The notes under the pieces were generated by a model, which saw nothing but the letters and a program-made list of their open reading frames with translations, did not search any database and was not told the DNA's origin. This document shows, in pieces, positions 56,101 through 62,013 of a stretch of DNA of 64,000 nt. The DNA is from Paragonimus skrjabini miyazakii. Taxonomy: Eukaryota > Platyhelminthes > Trematoda > Plagiorchiida > Troglotrematidae. The position numbers and the translations under genes were made by a program. The stretch is from positions 1-64,000 of the forward strand of contig JTDE01021156.1 of the NCBI GenBank assembly GCA_014338405.1, in the 5' to 3' direction. Every line of letters starts with the position of its first letter. Position 1 is the first letter of the stretch.

Positions 56101-59100
56101 CCGATATAGTCTTAGAAATTATAGGCACATCAAAATACTTGCTGTTCGATAGCTTCTGTAACGTTAAGGACAAACAGGCCTCTAAGTTTAAATGTTAGAA
56201 AGACTGAAGGCCTCTAAATCATCACGAAGTAATGGCATGGCTTTCTTAGAGGATACTTATGCGTCACGAACCTCCTCATTGCTTGTGACTGTTAGACGGA
56301 AATTGTCAACGCAGGACTAGTCACAGGTGTCGTGTATATTGACTTTTTCAGGGTCTTTGATAGGGCTGAATGTTCAGTCCTGTTACGGAAACTCAATAGT
56401 TATGGCCTTTATGAGCATTTAGTCACGTGGCTTGGGGGTTAACCAACTGAAAGAAGGTTTAACTTCAAAGTGAATGGGAAGAAGCCAGAGCGGTTACATA
56501 CCATCAGCGGCGTTCGGCGAAGAACCATCTTGGGATCTTTGATGCTTATTTTTTGTTTTTGAAACAGCAAGCACAGTCAAATCAACAATGTTACTCTACG
56601 TCGACGACCAACTCCGGGAGTTCATTAATGTCCAGAAAATGTAATAACCTTATCGGATGAATTGACTAATACTCAATAAAAAATAACTTTCTGTTCAGTG
56701 TTAACGGGTACAAAGTCATGCATATTCGTCATCAAAATTGTGCTGACTATCACTTCGGCAACACAAAATTCCTTGTGTCCGTGCGCGAACAAGACCTAGG
56801 GAGCACAGCGGCAGACAGTTTGAGTCTGTCTACGACTTACGCAGCCGTCGCCAAATATTACAAATAACCTCGAAACTCTTTGAAGAATTTGTTGAACCTT
56901 GCACTCTCAAGTTTTCCCCATTATGTTTGCTTCCATAATCCGCATGCAAACGAACATGTCGTCTTTATCTACCAAAACTAACGTTCACTGGCAGTGTGTC
57001 AGAAACGGGGCATAAAAAGAACTATGAGTTCAGAGAAGTCTTTTATGCACAGAGACTAGTGGAGGTTGTTGTCGTGTAACTGTGTAACTGAAAAGGGAAA
57101 CAATGATTGTTAACAACAAAATACTCTATGCCTTGGGTCAACATCTTCCGCAAACAATGGTGAAAGTCTAGGGAGTCACTCACTCACATAAAGTCACGCA
57201 ATAATCAGATTAGTATGTGGACAGTACCATTTTTTTATCGGCTGAAATCGGAACACATTTCAACATTGTGGTCACGAATGAATTGGTTGGAAAGTGTTAC
57301 ACACTACTTCATCGGTACATAGATGAGAAGCAACCTGCATTATCAGTTTCCTATCTACATTCTAAAGTTAACTCCACATGCCACTAACTGCGCATATCTG
57401 ACTATTGTTTCAAACTGTTTCAGTGTTCGTTGCTGATATGAATGCAGCCAGCAGCCTCATTGAAAATTCCTTCTACTTATTTGTAGTAACTTTTCCTTCA
57501 CACACACAAATCGTCAAACACCATCTTTCACCAACCAGCAGAGTGACTTGTCCAAACACAGAGACTAGAGTCAAGTGTGTCTGATGTTCAATTCGAAATA
57601 TTTCACTGTCAATTCACTTTAACCATATAATAGTGTCTTGTTTTGCGTTACAGCCAATCAAAACAAACAAAGTGGTACCGCTATCGGTCTTCGAGTTACA
57701 CTAGTCGAATTTAAAAACAAAGAATGATAGGCTGTCTTTTTTAAACTAAACTGTAATCCAACTTTAAAAGAAATGCCGTATGACATATGACATTAGTGGG
57801 GGGGAGGACAACAGGGCCAAACTATTAAGTCCGTGGGGGTCTAAAGCTTACACATAATTGTTTTTTCAAACGCACTGCTGGTTGACCACAATCACCTCAG
57901 CTAAATGCACAAAACACGAATAAGCCTGGGGTATTATGATCTTGAGCGCTGAACCGGAATTAATCCGATAAGCGGTGACAAACAAGTGTTTGGCAATGGG
58001 CGAGGCCGGAAGTGCATATGATCCTGGGAGGAAGCGAGTATACTGTACAATCATAGTCTGAGTCCATTTTGACAAGTTTTTCCTCAAGCAACTATTGGTT
58101 CTGCCGATAAACCTTTCGCCGCTGATACACAAATTAATAAAGACAGTGTGAGTTGGCCCCAGTGGGTTGCCCCCTCTCTTTATTGAAAGTAACGTTAACT
58201 TGGACGTTTGGTCGACGATTACGATTTCAGCCACTTGAATCAAGTAAACAACCCTCCGGCCGGATTTATATATGTAATTAACTCAGTCATGGAACAGCGC
58301 TCTTTGACATCAGTTTGATTCAGTCTACCTAGGATAATATCAGAATATGCTCATCAGTGGTTACTAATACGCGTCATAGAACAACACTTCAAAATGAATT
58401 ATCGAGACATGTTTAACTAACGTTGGATAATTTTGCATGATTCGTGTGACCTCTTTAACCAACAAACAAATTATCAGATGTCAAATAAACATGTATCCAC
58501 TTGNNNNNNNNNNNNNNNNNNNNNNNNNNNNNNNNNNNNNNNNNNNNNNNNNNNNNNNNNNNNNNNNNNNNNNNNNNNNNNNNNNNNNNNNNNNNNNNNN
58601 NNNATTTGTTAGCAGGAAGAAGGCAGTAAACCCGATATTCACGTTGTCATCGGGGTTGTGTCTGCGACTTTGACGAAGCCGGCACTTCACTGTTTTTTCT
58701 AGATACTTTTGTGAAGTAGATGAACTAGTTTTTGCTTCATGGCGGGCTGTGATGCTAATCATACATAGAAAACAAGCGAACGTGATAGTCATCTCTTCTG
58801 AAGACAACAATGATCATTCTGTCCGGTTCCAGGGCAAAAGTCATATGACCTTCATTGTGAATTGCTAAACGAGATTCCGTTTGATGTTCAGGAGAAAAAC
58901 ATTTCGGAATCTGTATATAGAACTCTAAAATACTCCCCACCAATATCGATGTAAAATCATTTAAATGATTAGACAACCGTCGTTTGAAATTTTGTAAGGC
59001 GGTAGGTGAACTGTGTCATGTTGTATACATTCAGCTTTTTGAAACGTAAGTCATGATTATTCTGCTATGATGAAACCTTACCGCAATCAGAAGTGCGTAC

Positions 59101-59535
59101 CTGTTCGGTTCAATGACGTAAGGGGAAGTTTTGCGGGTTAGCTGTGATGATTTGTGAAAAATAGTCAATCACTACTACATGGAGTACTTATTTACAAAGC
59201 CGTGGTAATGATCACACTAGGTGTCATCAATTCTTTTAGCTAAATTCTGTAGGTAGCCGAAAATAAGCAAACGGAATCATCACACCCACTTCATACTTAG
59301 GCTTTAGGAGTGATATTCTGAGTTCTCCTGAGTAATGAGTCTTTTAAATTAAAAGTACCTGTTTATTTTGTGCAGCTTTGATGACCATTTCAGCTTGCAG
59401 ACGGTCAACTGTCTCTTGAGCCAAGGTAACTTCTCGTTGCGCCTTCATATAACGTTGTTCCAGTTCTGCTGCTTTAGTTTCTTGAGCAATTCGGCGTGAT
59501 TCAGAGTCAAGAATTTCTTTAGTTAAGCGTTCAAC
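7786..59535 (-). CDS. Liprin-alpha: Liprin-alpha (syd-2/PPFIA family), 14 exons, 5' incomplete
   Basis: Presynaptic active-zone scaffold; in other animals it binds LAR-type receptor phosphatases, RIM, ELKS and KIF1A. Exons on the minus strand: 59359-59535, 54531-55022, 52767-53145, 50450-50562, 48350-48691, 47352-47570, 40037-40308, 36793-37496, 30774-30861, 28623-28704, 27816-28076, 20265-20526, 9434-9614, 7786-8137. All introns are GT-AG, all junction phases agree, and the sum is 3,924 bases (1,307 residues plus stop). Coiled coil occupies about residues 1-370 and 484-516. A low-complexity linker follows, with the basic motif KKSIFGTLGKMFKR at about 710-723. SAM1 is about 943-1010, SAM2 about 1049-1113, SAM3 about 1134-1202. 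Three tandem SAM domains after a long coiled coil fit liprins, and the motifs MPAWYVAACRAN and FMECLVDARML point to the alpha subfamily. The N-terminal portion is missing from the window. Exon borders are inferred by eye and lack transcript support. Confidence 0.93.
8138..9433 (-). other. Liprin-alpha intron between the SAM3 exons
   Basis: 1.3-kb intron with GT-AG borders. A tRNA-like promoter pair on the plus strand at about 9036-9112 is its only notable content. Confidence 0.75.
9032..9115 (+). repeat. Possible tRNA-derived SINE head, diverged
   Basis: GCGGTAGCACAGTGG resembles an A box, and CGTGGGTTCAAAC about 60 bases on resembles a B box, both typical of tRNA-derived SINEs. No acceptor stem or second copy in the window supports it, so it may be chance. 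Confidence 0.3.
9434..9614 (-). CDS. Liprin-alpha: Liprin-alpha exon: SAM3 core
   Basis: 181 bases, entered in phase 1 and left in phase 2. It reads LLIWSNERVISWLKQIGLQQ, YASKLVDSGVHGALMVLD and FNAASLAIILGIPVTDP. This aligns with vertebrate VLVWSNDRVIRWIQAIGL and ESGVHGSLIALD. The acceptor is TTGCAG|ACCTTC and the donor CTAG|GTAGGT. Helix 5 of the domain continues in the last exon. Confidence 0.96.
11467..13440 (+). mobile_element. Penelope-like element, RT plus GIY-YIG endonuclease, decayed
   Basis: The first open frame (11467-12507, 346 residues) carries Penelope-type reverse transcriptase. It shows IPRLYSLSIIHKDGVPL, the catalytic motif SLDVCLLFTNMPLRETI, SPLDPLLADIFMV, the active-site motif YVDNIF (12334-12345 encode YVDN instead of YVDD) and KLAFLDVALLERPDGS. 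A stop follows, then a second frame (12504-13034). A third frame (about 12955-13303) reads GYNGHTTRRLSERIREHH, the C-terminal GIY-YIG endonuclease of EN+ elements. It ends with HLVDTGPRVNVDVAFDP and a conserved tail. The lost Asp, stop and frameshift make it inactive. The 5' border is not defined; upstream sequence from about 10.8 kb may also belong. Confidence 0.9.
15039..15138. other. Assembly gap (100 N)
   Basis: Exactly 100 N, a placeholder size. It abuts the body of a SINE copy whose 5' part is therefore missing. Confidence 0.99.
15139..15330 (+). repeat. tRNA-derived SINE, copy C (5' part lost in the gap)
   Basis: Begins inside the tRNA-like head. The B box GGTTCAAGTCTC is at 15165-15176, followed by the tRNA-unrelated body shared with copies at 25.5 and 26.4 kb (GAGCGAAACTCGAGTCTAG, GGCCGACTGGAAAAGTCC, GATGTTCAACTTGAAA). 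The A box would lie within the gap. Confidence 0.85.
16155..18820 (+). mobile_element. RTE-like LINE, 5' truncated, decayed
   Basis: Endonuclease part: LAGDFNAQLGRLSLDEKRLG (GDFNAQ at 16187-16204), then RTDRGERLLQLCVSHRLYI and WTQLEHVAVNY. Reverse transcriptase part at about 17200-17900: GFRSGRGCVDHIFTLQRICE, FLDLKAAFNSV, SNGVRQGCP and EYADDILLL (YADD at 17818-17829). A connector follows (KLRHLWLQKDVRPSLKGRVY, then KWTASVSNAVVRR), with a 3' end (SKVGRYRLPDWGPRN). It finishes in an ATG/GATG-rich simple repeat, a usual RTE 3' tail. In-frame stops and frame changes (for example after 16480, 17190 and 17330) show it is dead. The match is to the flatworm LINE proteins often mislabelled craniofacial development protein 2-like. 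Confidence 0.9.
18779..18819 (+). repeat. ATG/GATG simple repeat, 3' tail of the LINE
   Basis: Imperfect TGA/TGATAA trinucleotide run directly after the last LINE-like sequence. It marks the probable 3' end of the element. Confidence 0.75.
20265..20526 (-). CDS. Liprin-alpha: Liprin-alpha exon: SAM2
   Basis: 87 codons plus one base. It contains GELNHEWVGNVWLPSLGL, FMECLVDARMLSHLTKRDL and LKMVDQFHRLSLYYGTLCL, then KRLDYDKDELEKRREAS. These are diagnostic liprin-alpha SAM2 motifs. The acceptor is TTGAACAG|GGTGAG and the donor CCG|GTAAGT. It is separated from SAM1 by a 7.3-kb intron and from SAM3 by a 10.6-kb intron, both filled with retroelements. No exon equivalent to the vertebrate SAM1-SAM2 insert (NVWVTHEEME) was found. 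Confidence 0.98.
22430..23200 (-). mobile_element. Ty3/gypsy LTR-retrotransposon fragment (RT end and RNase H)
   Basis: Read on the minus strand from high to low coordinates, it shows the reverse transcriptase C-terminus (NVPTSEGLEANIDKLRAIQ, NMPSSE, TNYLCPCISRLADTTHPVRQ). The RNase H follows (VLPYYNPRLLLDILCDSSKS, GPGAVLLHLGRL, STAEQNYTQVEKGILMVAIA). A frameshift near 22660 precedes KDTDHKSLIAIV, and then APRRLQRMMIRLQKYY with LVYQPGYKLRFANTASGAYI. Integrase, gag and LTRs are not recognisable nearby, so this is an internal remnant. It lies in the same orientation as liprin-alpha. Confidence 0.88.
25526..25720 (+). repeat. tRNA-derived SINE, copy A
   Basis: Starts TTCGATCGTGCCTAACGTGA. The A box TGGCGCAGTGG (25552-25562) and B box GGTTAAAGTCCC (25596-25607) are RNA polymerase III promoter elements. 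The body GGCAGTGGCGATGATAT and GAGACTCGAGTCTAGTGC is shared with the other copies. The 3' end is divergent. Confidence 0.9.
26408..26632 (+). repeat. tRNA-derived SINE, copy B (best preserved)
   Basis: The most complete copy: TTCGGTCGTGCCTAACGTGA, A box 26434-26444, B box GGTTCTAGTCCC at 26478-26489, then the body through GGGCCGACTGGAAAGTCTAT and GATGTTCAACTTGAAAATGA. It lies about 880 bases downstream of copy A in the same orientation. An open frame across it (26526-26828) is a by-product of the repeat. Confidence 0.92.
27816..28076 (-). CDS. Liprin-alpha: Liprin-alpha exon: SAM1 core
   Basis: 87 codons, phase 0/0. It begins RWVGMPAWYVAACRANIKSG and continues through DIQRELGISNPLHRLKLRL and AVQEIL, nearly identical to SAM1 of all liprin-alphas. 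The last 30 residues (SNPLTSVRADQTSQNVSRLH) are non-conserved linker. The acceptor is CTTTTCAG|CGTTGG and the donor CAG|GTAATC. SAM domains 1-3 form one rigid module that binds CASK and liprin-beta in other animals. Confidence 0.98.
28077..28622 (-). other. Liprin-alpha intron within SAM1 (546 bases)
   Basis: Short AT-rich intron interrupting SAM1 between AWLE and WVGMP. Nothing else seen. Confidence 0.9.
28623..28704 (-). CDS. Liprin-alpha: Liprin-alpha exon: start of SAM1
   Basis: 82 bases, entered in phase 2 and left in phase 0. It reads NELLEDAILSQKPFTSW then TGPTLVAWLE. This matches HELLEEARRKGLPFAQWDGPTVVAWLE in vertebrate liprin-alphas residue for residue at the key Trp, Gly-Pro-Thr and AWLE positions. 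The acceptor is GTTGCAG and the donor GAA|GTGAGT. Confidence 0.96.
28705..30773 (-). other. Liprin-alpha intron, 2.1 kb
   Basis: AT-rich. Short open stretches (28825-29082 minus, 29166-29357 and 29382-29633 plus) are unassigned. No mobile element recognised. Confidence 0.75.
30774..30861 (-). CDS. Liprin-alpha: Liprin-alpha exon: basic pre-SAM segment
   Basis: 88 bases, entered in phase 1 and left in phase 2. It reads GVQTKSPIRTPVTKKRDQ then APAEDERYRS. The acceptor CTTCTTTTTAG is excellent and the donor is CCAA|GTAATT. Its basic, Lys/Arg-rich composition and the fit with the next exon parallel the vertebrate KDRRLKKKHELLEE region just upstream of SAM1. It is the only segment seen between 36.8 and 28.7 kb that reconciles both phases. 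Confidence 0.8.
32891..33056 (+). repeat. tRNA-derived SINE, copy D (old)
   Basis: Diverged copy. GGGCATAGTGGTTAACACA corresponds to the A-box region, GTCTTAGTCGTGATGCAG to the B-box and body start, then GAGCTCTAACAAGAGAGC and AGCGCTTCTTTCCGGACGAG, GACTGATTGGAAGTTCTATG. The order of blocks matches copies A and B. Confidence 0.75.
33494..33530. repeat. Short tandem repeat (ATAACCATA units)
   Basis: About four imperfect copies of a 9-12 base unit (ATAACCATAATA). Simple sequence within an intron. Confidence 0.7.
36793..37496 (-). CDS. Liprin-alpha: Liprin-alpha exon: large Q/H/P-rich linker
   Basis: 704 bases, the largest exon, entered in phase 2 and left in phase 1. It contains the basic motif KKSIFGTLGKMFKR (about residues 710-723 of the partial protein). 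This corresponds to the vertebrate KSSIGRLFGKKEK segment preceding the SAM domains. The downstream part is rich in Gln, His, Pro, Tyr and Met (HPFLRQYHHLPHHLHNMPS) and is probably disordered. The acceptor is ATCGCAG|ATACCC and the donor CAGG|GTAAGT. The low-complexity extension is far longer than the equivalent region I know from vertebrates. Confidence 0.9.
37497..40036 (-). other. Liprin-alpha intron, 2.5 kb
   Basis: Holds an open stretch at about 39615-39790 (minus) with a plausible acceptor upstream. It cannot join the flanking exons in phase. No mobile element recognised. Confidence 0.75.
40037..40308 (-). CDS. Liprin-alpha: Liprin-alpha exon: variable linker
   Basis: 90 codons plus two bases. 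It starts FANDTRSPITGLAGTPMK and ends NPESYFAHYTMD, with a polar Ser/Thr/Gln-rich interior. The acceptor is CCTTTAG|TTTGCA and the donor GA|GTGAGT. There is no recognisable homology, as expected for the fast-evolving liprin linker. The two-base overhang is completed by the first base of the 37.5-kb exon to give a Glu codon. Assignment rests on frame, splice quality and phase match. Confidence 0.75.
43740..44114 (+). other. GC-richer island with 79-codon open frame, unassigned
   Basis: The local base composition is clearly richer in G and C than the surrounding intron. The open frame at 43875-44114 starts MIRAVRRHSVKLEEITAVGK and continues LVDRLDRPAYCLAWLGK. No family recognised. It is most likely a relic of a mobile element, or less likely a nested exon. 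Confidence 0.3.
45039..45118 (-). tRNA. tRNA-like sequence (pseudogene or SINE head)
   Basis: On the minus strand a 7-bp acceptor stem GGCTTCG/CGAAGCC encloses 80 nucleotides. The D stem is GCTC/GAGC within TAGCTCAGCTAGTGGAGC (A box). The T arm GCTGT-TTTGAAT-CCAGC has one mismatch (B box). The anticodon arm is irregular: with a 7-base loop the anticodon would read GCA (Cys), but the stem pairs poorly and the variable region is long. It is probably a tRNA-derived repeat or pseudogene rather than a functional tRNA. It is not the same family as the SINE copies A-E. Confidence 0.5.
45215..45604 (-). other. Unassigned 129-codon open frame in an intron
   Basis: Reads MCPTLVTMINRLILNNSVNP, then ATRLILSQHLHVTIRLIRLL and EFEQENLCILCFFEYTRLNG. 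No recognised family, no signal peptide, no clear splice context. It is long for chance in this composition. It begins about 100 bases beyond the tRNA-like sequence on the same strand and may be an unrecognised element remnant. Confidence 0.25.
47352..47570 (-). CDS. Liprin-alpha: Liprin-alpha exon: end of second coiled coil, linker start
   Basis: 73 codons, phase 0/0. KEKANTEQRAEELEVQF continues LIQ of the previous exon and matches EEKETTEQRAEELE of vertebrate liprin-alpha. The remainder is Ser/Pro/Gln-rich linker without clear homology. The acceptor is AAACAG|AAAGAA. The donor is taken as GTTCAG|GTCAGG; a second possible donor six bases further (GTCAG|GTTATA) would add two codons and keep the frame. 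Confidence 0.93.
47571..48349 (-). other. Liprin-alpha intron within the second coiled coil (779 bases)
   Basis: AT-rich, nothing recognised. It interrupts the block between LIQ and KEKANTEQ in phase 0. Confidence 0.9.
48350..48691 (-). CDS. Liprin-alpha: Liprin-alpha exon: second coiled coil (QLDAINKEI block)
   Basis: 114 codons, phase 0/0. A Gln/Asp-rich stretch (SHETQQNIQLEQLAKLLNDQ) leads into NAESLAYMIQTQLDAINKEI and ends NLIQ. This closely resembles the block QLEAINKEIKLIQEEKE that precedes the linker in vertebrate liprin-alphas. The acceptor is ATTTTAG|TCTCTT and the donor CAA|GTGAGT. A competing acceptor, TACAG|CCC, lies 14 bases downstream but would break the reading phase with the upstream exon. 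Confidence 0.93.
48692..50449 (-). other. Liprin-alpha intron, 1.8 kb
   Basis: No element recognised. Short open stretches at 48847-49071 plus and 49138-49375 minus are unassigned. Confidence 0.75.
50450..50562 (-). CDS. Liprin-alpha: Liprin-alpha exon: short linker (inferred by phase)
   Basis: 113 bases, entered in phase 1 and left in phase 0. It reads IGLPSSNTQDATNILSQAI then TSAWFGQPADYPATAKNV. The acceptor is TTCGCAG after a pyrimidine-rich tract and the donor is GTG|GTAAGT. No homology to other liprins is evident. It is included because both splice sites are good, the frame is open, and its length exactly reconciles the one-base overhang of the preceding exon with the phase-0 start of the next. 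An alternative or lineage-specific exon is possible. Confidence 0.7.
50563..52766 (-). other. Liprin-alpha intron, 2.2 kb
   Basis: Includes a GC-richer stretch at about 51.6-51.95 kb with broken plus-strand frames, unassigned and probably repeat-derived. Otherwise AT-rich. Confidence 0.7.
52767..53145 (-). CDS. Liprin-alpha: Liprin-alpha exon: conserved coiled coil block
   Basis: 126 codons plus one base. It starts VDQLLRESNERLQNHLHEKM, close to the vertebrate liprin-alpha block around LLSESNERLQLHLKERM, and directly continues HIARLSST of the preceding exon. Coiled coil runs through HRQLSELAAALRHTQAQLV. The last third (TTSAANAAIMALVKASKLE) is Ala-rich and less conserved. The donor is C|GTGAGT, leaving one base that is completed by the next exon. 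This exon is one of the firmest family identifiers in the window. Confidence 0.95.
53146..54530 (-). other. Liprin-alpha intron, 1.4 kb
   Basis: Only short unassigned open stretches. Interrupts the coiled coil between RLSST and VDQLL in phase 0. Confidence 0.85.
54531..55022 (-). CDS. Liprin-alpha: Liprin-alpha exon: coiled coil with acidic insert
   Basis: 164 codons, phase 0/0. It begins YEEKTRALYARLETMEDEL (coiled coil) and passes through an acidic, Ser/Thr-rich segment (DATTDEESREDGH, SDMETDREELTSHGDG). It returns to coiled coil near the end (ELNEELNELRHELARAHERE, then MNEDHIARLSST). The last part matches the conserved liprin block that human paralogues show as REREKMNDDH. The acceptor is GCCAG before TATGAAG and the donor is ACG|GTCAGT. 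The acidic insert between coils looks lineage-specific and is probably disordered. Confidence 0.92.
56165..57000 (+). mobile_element. CR1/Jockey-like LINE reverse transcriptase remnant
   Basis: Plus-strand translation gives VTGVVYIDFFRVFDRAE (YIDF at 56335-56346), VLLRKLNSYGLYEHLVTWLG, RRFNFKVNGKKPERLHTISG and VRRRTILGSLM. These are the core palm motifs of non-LTR reverse transcriptases of the CR1/Jockey type, where intact copies read YLDFSKAFD and SGVPQGSVLGP. A later block, LVSVREQDLGSTAADSLSLS, resembles the EKDLGV segment. Many stops and frame changes show old decay. The borders are approximate. Confidence 0.7.
57866..58243 (-). mobile_element. Second Penelope-type GIY-YIG endonuclease remnant
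   Basis: A 125-codon frame on the minus strand. NLCISGERFIGRTNSCLRKN resembles the YIGRT.R.L block of Penelope-like GIY-YIG nucleases. About 40 residues later, ALPASPIAKHLFVTAYRINS with GSALKIII resembles their SAIAKHL..TGH...SAFKII tail. It is a different lineage from the element at 11.5-13.4 kb and the opposite orientation. The matching reverse transcriptase is not visible; the N gap lies 260 bases upstream of it. Confidence 0.55.
58504..58603. other. Assembly gap (100 N)
   Basis: Exactly 100 N, a placeholder size. Located within the liprin-alpha intron, just upstream (minus-strand sense) of the second Penelope-type remnant. Confidence 0.99.
59359..59535 (-). CDS. Liprin-alpha: Liprin-alpha exon (first one seen): coiled coil
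   Basis: 59 codons, phase 0 at both ends, starting VERLTKEIL and ending IKAAQNKQ. A classic charged heptad coiled coil (AELEQRYMKAQREV, ETVDRLQAEM). The acceptor reads TTACAG before the first codon and the donor is GTACTT. It belongs to the N-terminal liprin coiled coil that mediates oligomerisation and partner binding. There is no start codon in frame at the exon start, so further 5' exons must exist. None was recognised up to base 64000. Confidence 0.85.
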
Positions 59536-60929
59536 CTGTAACGAAATAAGGTTTAGGAGAAACATGTGAAAGTTTGCTAGGAAATTCCATATCAGCTTGT
59601 TCACTGCGTATTCCATTTCCGCCCACAACTTACTTCTTAGTCTAAATTTGTTATATCTTCCACTGTGCACTTGAACTTTGGATAGATCAACCTCAAACTT
59701 CTCATTAAAATATCAGCACACTTAAAATACCAAATGAATTAAGTGATAAGTAACAATCCCCTTTTATGAAGTCACATGAACATACTACTCACCAGTTTTC
59801 ACATGGGTGTGAATGCACAATTGCTTGTCGATGGCAAGAACTGAAACGCTCAGGTTAAAATAACCTTCAGACGAGAACTTAAATTCAAAAACACAAAGAG
59901 AAACTTGAAAACTCCGGAACGATATATGCATATGTTTTTAGTCATAAAACTGCAAAATCGCTTGAATAACGGAGCGATCTATTGGATTAAAAAAAATTTC
60001 GACTAAAATCCGCAGGAATGAAGAGGCATAATTTTACTGAAAACTGTGTAGAGCGGAGTCCAGGTGACTGAAAAATGAATTTGAAACGGTTTCAACTAAC
60101 TTAAGTTTTTATTGCGTAATCTAAACATGAAATAACGGGATGATTGAACATGAAATTACATTTGATTGAAAAGTGGACAGTCGACATTATAAGTTGTTAT
60201 ACCAGTCAAATCTCTCCTGAGTGTTTACAATATTCATGTGTCCACCTTCGTAGGCGTATGTGCTGTCACTACAGTCAATATGTCTTTTATCGTTCTTTCA
60301 AAGTGGCTACCAACATTGCTATATTTACATTGCCAACTGTTATAAAAGCTCCCGAGAGTTGCCATGCTAAATACAGCAGATTGCAGAGCTGTTATAATTG
60401 TTTTTCAAAGTAAATGTAGCAACGCAACATGTTTGTCTAACTTTCTAACGCGAATTCCATTTATTTCCCACATGATTTACAACACACCCCTAGTTCGCCT
60501 GTGAGAACCCGGATCAGTTAAGATTGTACGCTGGTCCATTTTTAAATAATTTTTTTCAACGCGATAAAATACTGAAGTCATTGGAGCATTCGTTCTGAAG
60601 TACTGTTAGTGATTAGTGTTCTTATTGCGGCATGCAGGATGTCAGTAGGACATGTGAAGATAAATCAGTAAAGGCACGTTTGTGGGGCACCATTTTGCGC
60701 TGCATTACAGAACTAGGTGCAAAACGTTCCGCAATATAAATTAGTGTGTCACAAATGAAAACATAAATGAACCATTCAGGAGAGCTATTTAGGTAATAAA
60801 GTGTAGAGCGCAAGTGCGTTTTCTCACTTCAGTCAGCAGGTCACGCTCAAGTTTAACGCGAACGATTCATTGTTTTCAGTCTCATTGTTGTGAACTGAGT
60901 TAGGTCTGGATTAGGTAACTGATGAGTAA

Positions 60930-61110
60930 TCGGAGATTTGGCTGGTTTCAAGTCAACCATCAATCACCCAGCCATGGCGATGATATGTGCTACTTACGTG
61001 CTCTAACATAAGCGAGACTTGAGTCTAGTGCTTCCTATTTAAAAAGGCTGATTGGAAAGTATATTTGAATGTTTACGTTGCGTTCAATTGTGAGTGATAT
61101 TTGACTTAGA
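60930..61110 (+). repeat. tRNA-derived SINE, copy E (head degraded)
   Basis: The body CCATGGCGATGATATGTGCT, GCGAGACTTGAGTCTAGTGC, GGCTGATTGGAAAGTATAT and GTGAGTGATATTTGACTTAG follows the block order of copies A and B. A B-box relic, GGTTTCAAGTC, precedes it. The A box is not evident. Confidence 0.8.
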
Positions 61111-61875
61111 ATTTTTATGTAATCTTTGGTAAAATTTAGTGTCGTGGACAAAATACACAAAGTTAAAAAAAGGAAACAGCAAGCCCATTGCAGTTTCATC
61201 AGGTTGATTAACCTTTTGACAAGATATTCTGATAGTCTGGGAAGACAAAATGATCATCTATTTGGGATGATTCTTCGTTATTTTTTATATTACTTTTTGT
61301 TGTGCAATAAAATAGCCGTTGAAGTCCATTGTTTTTTATAGCACAATGCTAAAAAAACATTGGCTGCGAAGCAAGAAGCTCGTGTTTATTGCGATTCCTG
61401 TGTCACCTAGAATTACTCGCCCCAATGTTGTAACATGCACATATTAGACAGACTCTAACAAACAATTTGACAATTTTCTTGAGATTGTTGCAAAATGCAC
61501 ATTAGTGTAATAAAAACGCCAAGCAAACAATAACAGGTTTTAGTGGCCACCATCATTAAATTATTCGAAACTATCGCATCGAAGGCACACCGTTAACATT
61601 TATATTACTGATAAGCAGTGTGGTAATCGGTTCATATGAGATTAGCGTCATTCACAATTGATTTAAACGTTAACATTCCAACATGGACCAACAACCAACT
61701 TACCTATCAATATCCTCTACGACGTTTATGACTTCTGTTTGAGTAGAAGATGTATTAGCGATGTAATCGATTGGTGTTACCAAGACATCTACTGTTTTCA
61801 GTCGATATAATTGGATAGTATGACAACTGACATTTTGACTGTCGGTTCGCATATTCTATTTTGGTTCTGCTCAGT

Positions 61876-62013
61876 GTGAGGTCTGTGGCATACTGGTCAG
61901 GAAGGTTGTCTCCGAAAAACCTGGCCGGTATTCTGGTCTCGGCCTAGTCAGGGAAATGTGTTACCGACAAACTCCATTCTTATGTGTTTGTTCGGAAGGG
62001 GTTGACTGAAAGA
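61876..62013 (+). repeat. Possible SINE, copy F (very diverged)
   Basis: GTGAGGTCTGTGGCATACTG resembles the head GTGAGGTCAATGGCGCAGTG. GGCCGGTATTCTGGTCTCGG resembles the B-box region. TTCGGAAGGGGTTGACTGAAAG resembles the body GGGCCGACTGGAAAG. Block order and spacing fit, but similarity is low. Confidence 0.45.

Larger units (their letters stand above)
55023..59358 (-). other. Liprin-alpha intron, 4.3 kb
   Basis: Contains a decayed LINE (about 56.16-57.0 kb, plus), a second Penelope-type endonuclease remnant (57.87-58.24 kb, minus) and the 100-base gap at 58504-58603. The rest is unassigned. Confidence 0.75.
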
